Source: an uncultured Candidatus Competibacteraceae bacterium
GTDB lineage: Bacteria; Pseudomonadota; Gammaproteobacteria; Competibacterales; Competibacteraceae
DNA: 6,030 nucleotides
Direction of reading: 5' to 3'
Assembly: GCA_937872125.1 (NCBI GenBank)
Contig: CALMNY010000258.1
Location: forward strand, 1-6,030
The notes beneath the pieces are model-generated. The model did no database searches and had not been told where the DNA came from. It saw only the letters and a program-made list of their open reading frames with translations. The position numbers and the translations under genes are program-made. Below are positions 5,417 through 6,030 of this stretch, piece by piece. Positions within the stretch are counted from its first letter, which is position 1. Each line of letters begins with the position of its first letter.

Positions 5417-6030
5417 TCAGTACCCCGCGACCACATCGTAGGCCACGACGCCGGCATCAATCGTCAACTCCGGTGCTACAAACCGATGCCCGCGCGCCAG
5501 CGTCATCAGCGCATCCGCCGCGTGAGAACTCCAGTCGTGGAGCGGTTTTTCCCGAAACACTTGCAGTTTGTCGTCCCATTCTTTTCGGTACGCATCCAGA
5601 CAGGCCAGGCCCCGTGCGCAGCGGGTTTCATCAATCCAGACCTGCGTCAGTAAATTGCGCGCCGCCTGAATCGCGTCGGCTTTATGCTCTACTCTGGGCA
5701 CCACGCTAAACCGCAGGCCCATTTCAAACGCGGTTTCGACCCGCGATTTCCCCGTGCCCAGTTCGCGGACCGCGAGATCGTGGGGGCCGTGGTGGTCGCC
5801 GTAGCGATAACCACATTCCCGTTTCAGCCGGTCGAGCACGTCGCGGTAGTGCGCCAGCCCCTCGCCGCTCCCCTCGTAATAATCAATGAGGTGGATTTCG
5901 CGACCTACGTCCTGAGTGAACCAGATCGCTGTGCTGTCATCCATGCCCAAATCCCACCAGGTATGCACGGGCAGATGAGGAACAGCAGGAACTTTTGTGA
6001 CGCGCCCTTGTTGCCGCGCTCCAGTCAACT
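5417..6030 (-). CDS. Terminase large subunit, C-terminal nuclease domain (5' part outside window)
   Basis: The frame is open from the right edge to a TGA at 5419-5417, giving 203 complete codons. A TTG at 6028 is simply an internal Leu codon, since the frame has no visible start. The segment is the RNase H-like nuclease domain that cuts concatemeric DNA. Candidate metal-binding acidic residues, numbered within the visible part, are D26 in WWDLGMDDS, D84 in GPHDLAVREL and D172 in SSHAADAL. Other family-typical pieces are DYYEGSGEGL (49-58), GTGKSRVETA (91-100), RCARGL (136-141) and KPLHDWSSHAADA (161-173). The N-terminal ATPase motor with Walker motifs must lie beyond the right edge. The gene ends 2 nt before the portal start, consistent with coupled expression. 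The terminase assignment is strong; the packaging strategy (cos, pac or other) cannot be told from this part. Confidence 0.92.
   Translation of the reverse strand, partial: LTGARQQGRVTKVPAVPHLPVHTWWDLGMDDSTAIWFTQDVGREIHLIDYYEGSGEGLAHYRDVLDRLKRECGYRYGDHHGPHDLAVRELGTGKSRVETAFEMGLRFSVVPRVEHKADAIQAARNLLTQVWIDETRCARGLACLDAYRKEWDDKLQVFREKPLHDWSSHAADALMTLARGHRFVAPELTIDAGVVAYDVVAGY

Noticed and set aside
4554..5441. 295-codon open frame on the plus strand, opposite the portal gene
   Set aside because: It is antisense to clearly recognised portal sequence, with Arg/His/Pro-rich shadow composition and no recognisable motif.
6026..6028. TTG at the right edge as a start codon for the terminase frame
   Set aside because: The frame continues to the window edge and holds only the nuclease half of a large terminase, so this TTG is an internal Leu codon of a gene cut by the window.

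Overview
The window is a compact stretch of tailed-phage (or prophage) DNA carrying a virion head-assembly module. Every gene I accept lies on the minus strand, so transcription runs from right (6030) to left (1). Reading in that direction the order is: C-terminal nuclease part of the terminase large subunit (cut by the right edge), portal protein, two small proteins of unknown function, a probable scaffolding protein, an N4-gp56-family major capsid protein, and then three tandem paralogues of a roughly 164-residue beta-rich protein, the third cut by the left edge. No host gene, integrase, tRNA, att site, CRISPR array or insertion sequence is visible. The sequence is GC-rich and translation signals are ordinary AGGAGG-type Shine-Dalgarno sites, which fits a bacterial host, perhaps a proteobacterium. 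Neither the host nor the lytic or prophage state can be decided from this window.

Region by region: from 6030 to 2240 the genes are packed with essentially no spacers (2-nt gap, TAATG overlap, 8-nt overlap, 1-nt gap), which points to one polycistronic message with translational coupling. The pattern breaks around the major capsid gene (1151-2149). It has a 90-nt non-coding leader with two short hairpins, both with GNRA-type tetraloops, and a 51-nt trailer with a perfect 7-bp hairpin. Downstream, the tandem family resumes close packing (11-nt and 9-nt gaps), with each Shine-Dalgarno site overlapping the previous gene's stop codon.

How the genes work together: the terminase packages DNA through the portal ring at one capsid vertex. 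The scaffold-like protein probably directs polymerisation of the major capsid protein into a procapsid. No head-maturation protease is encoded between portal and capsid, so a scaffold-driven route is more likely than a protease-driven one. The tandem 164-residue proteins sit where many phages encode decoration, head-fibre or head-completion proteins, but I cannot assign them a function. They are the most interesting part of the window: three diverged copies in a row, with the N-terminal segment shared by two copies and the body shared by a different pair.

I see no clearly novel defence or regulatory system here. The points most worth a second look are the tandem paralogue array and the hairpins that bracket the capsid cistron.
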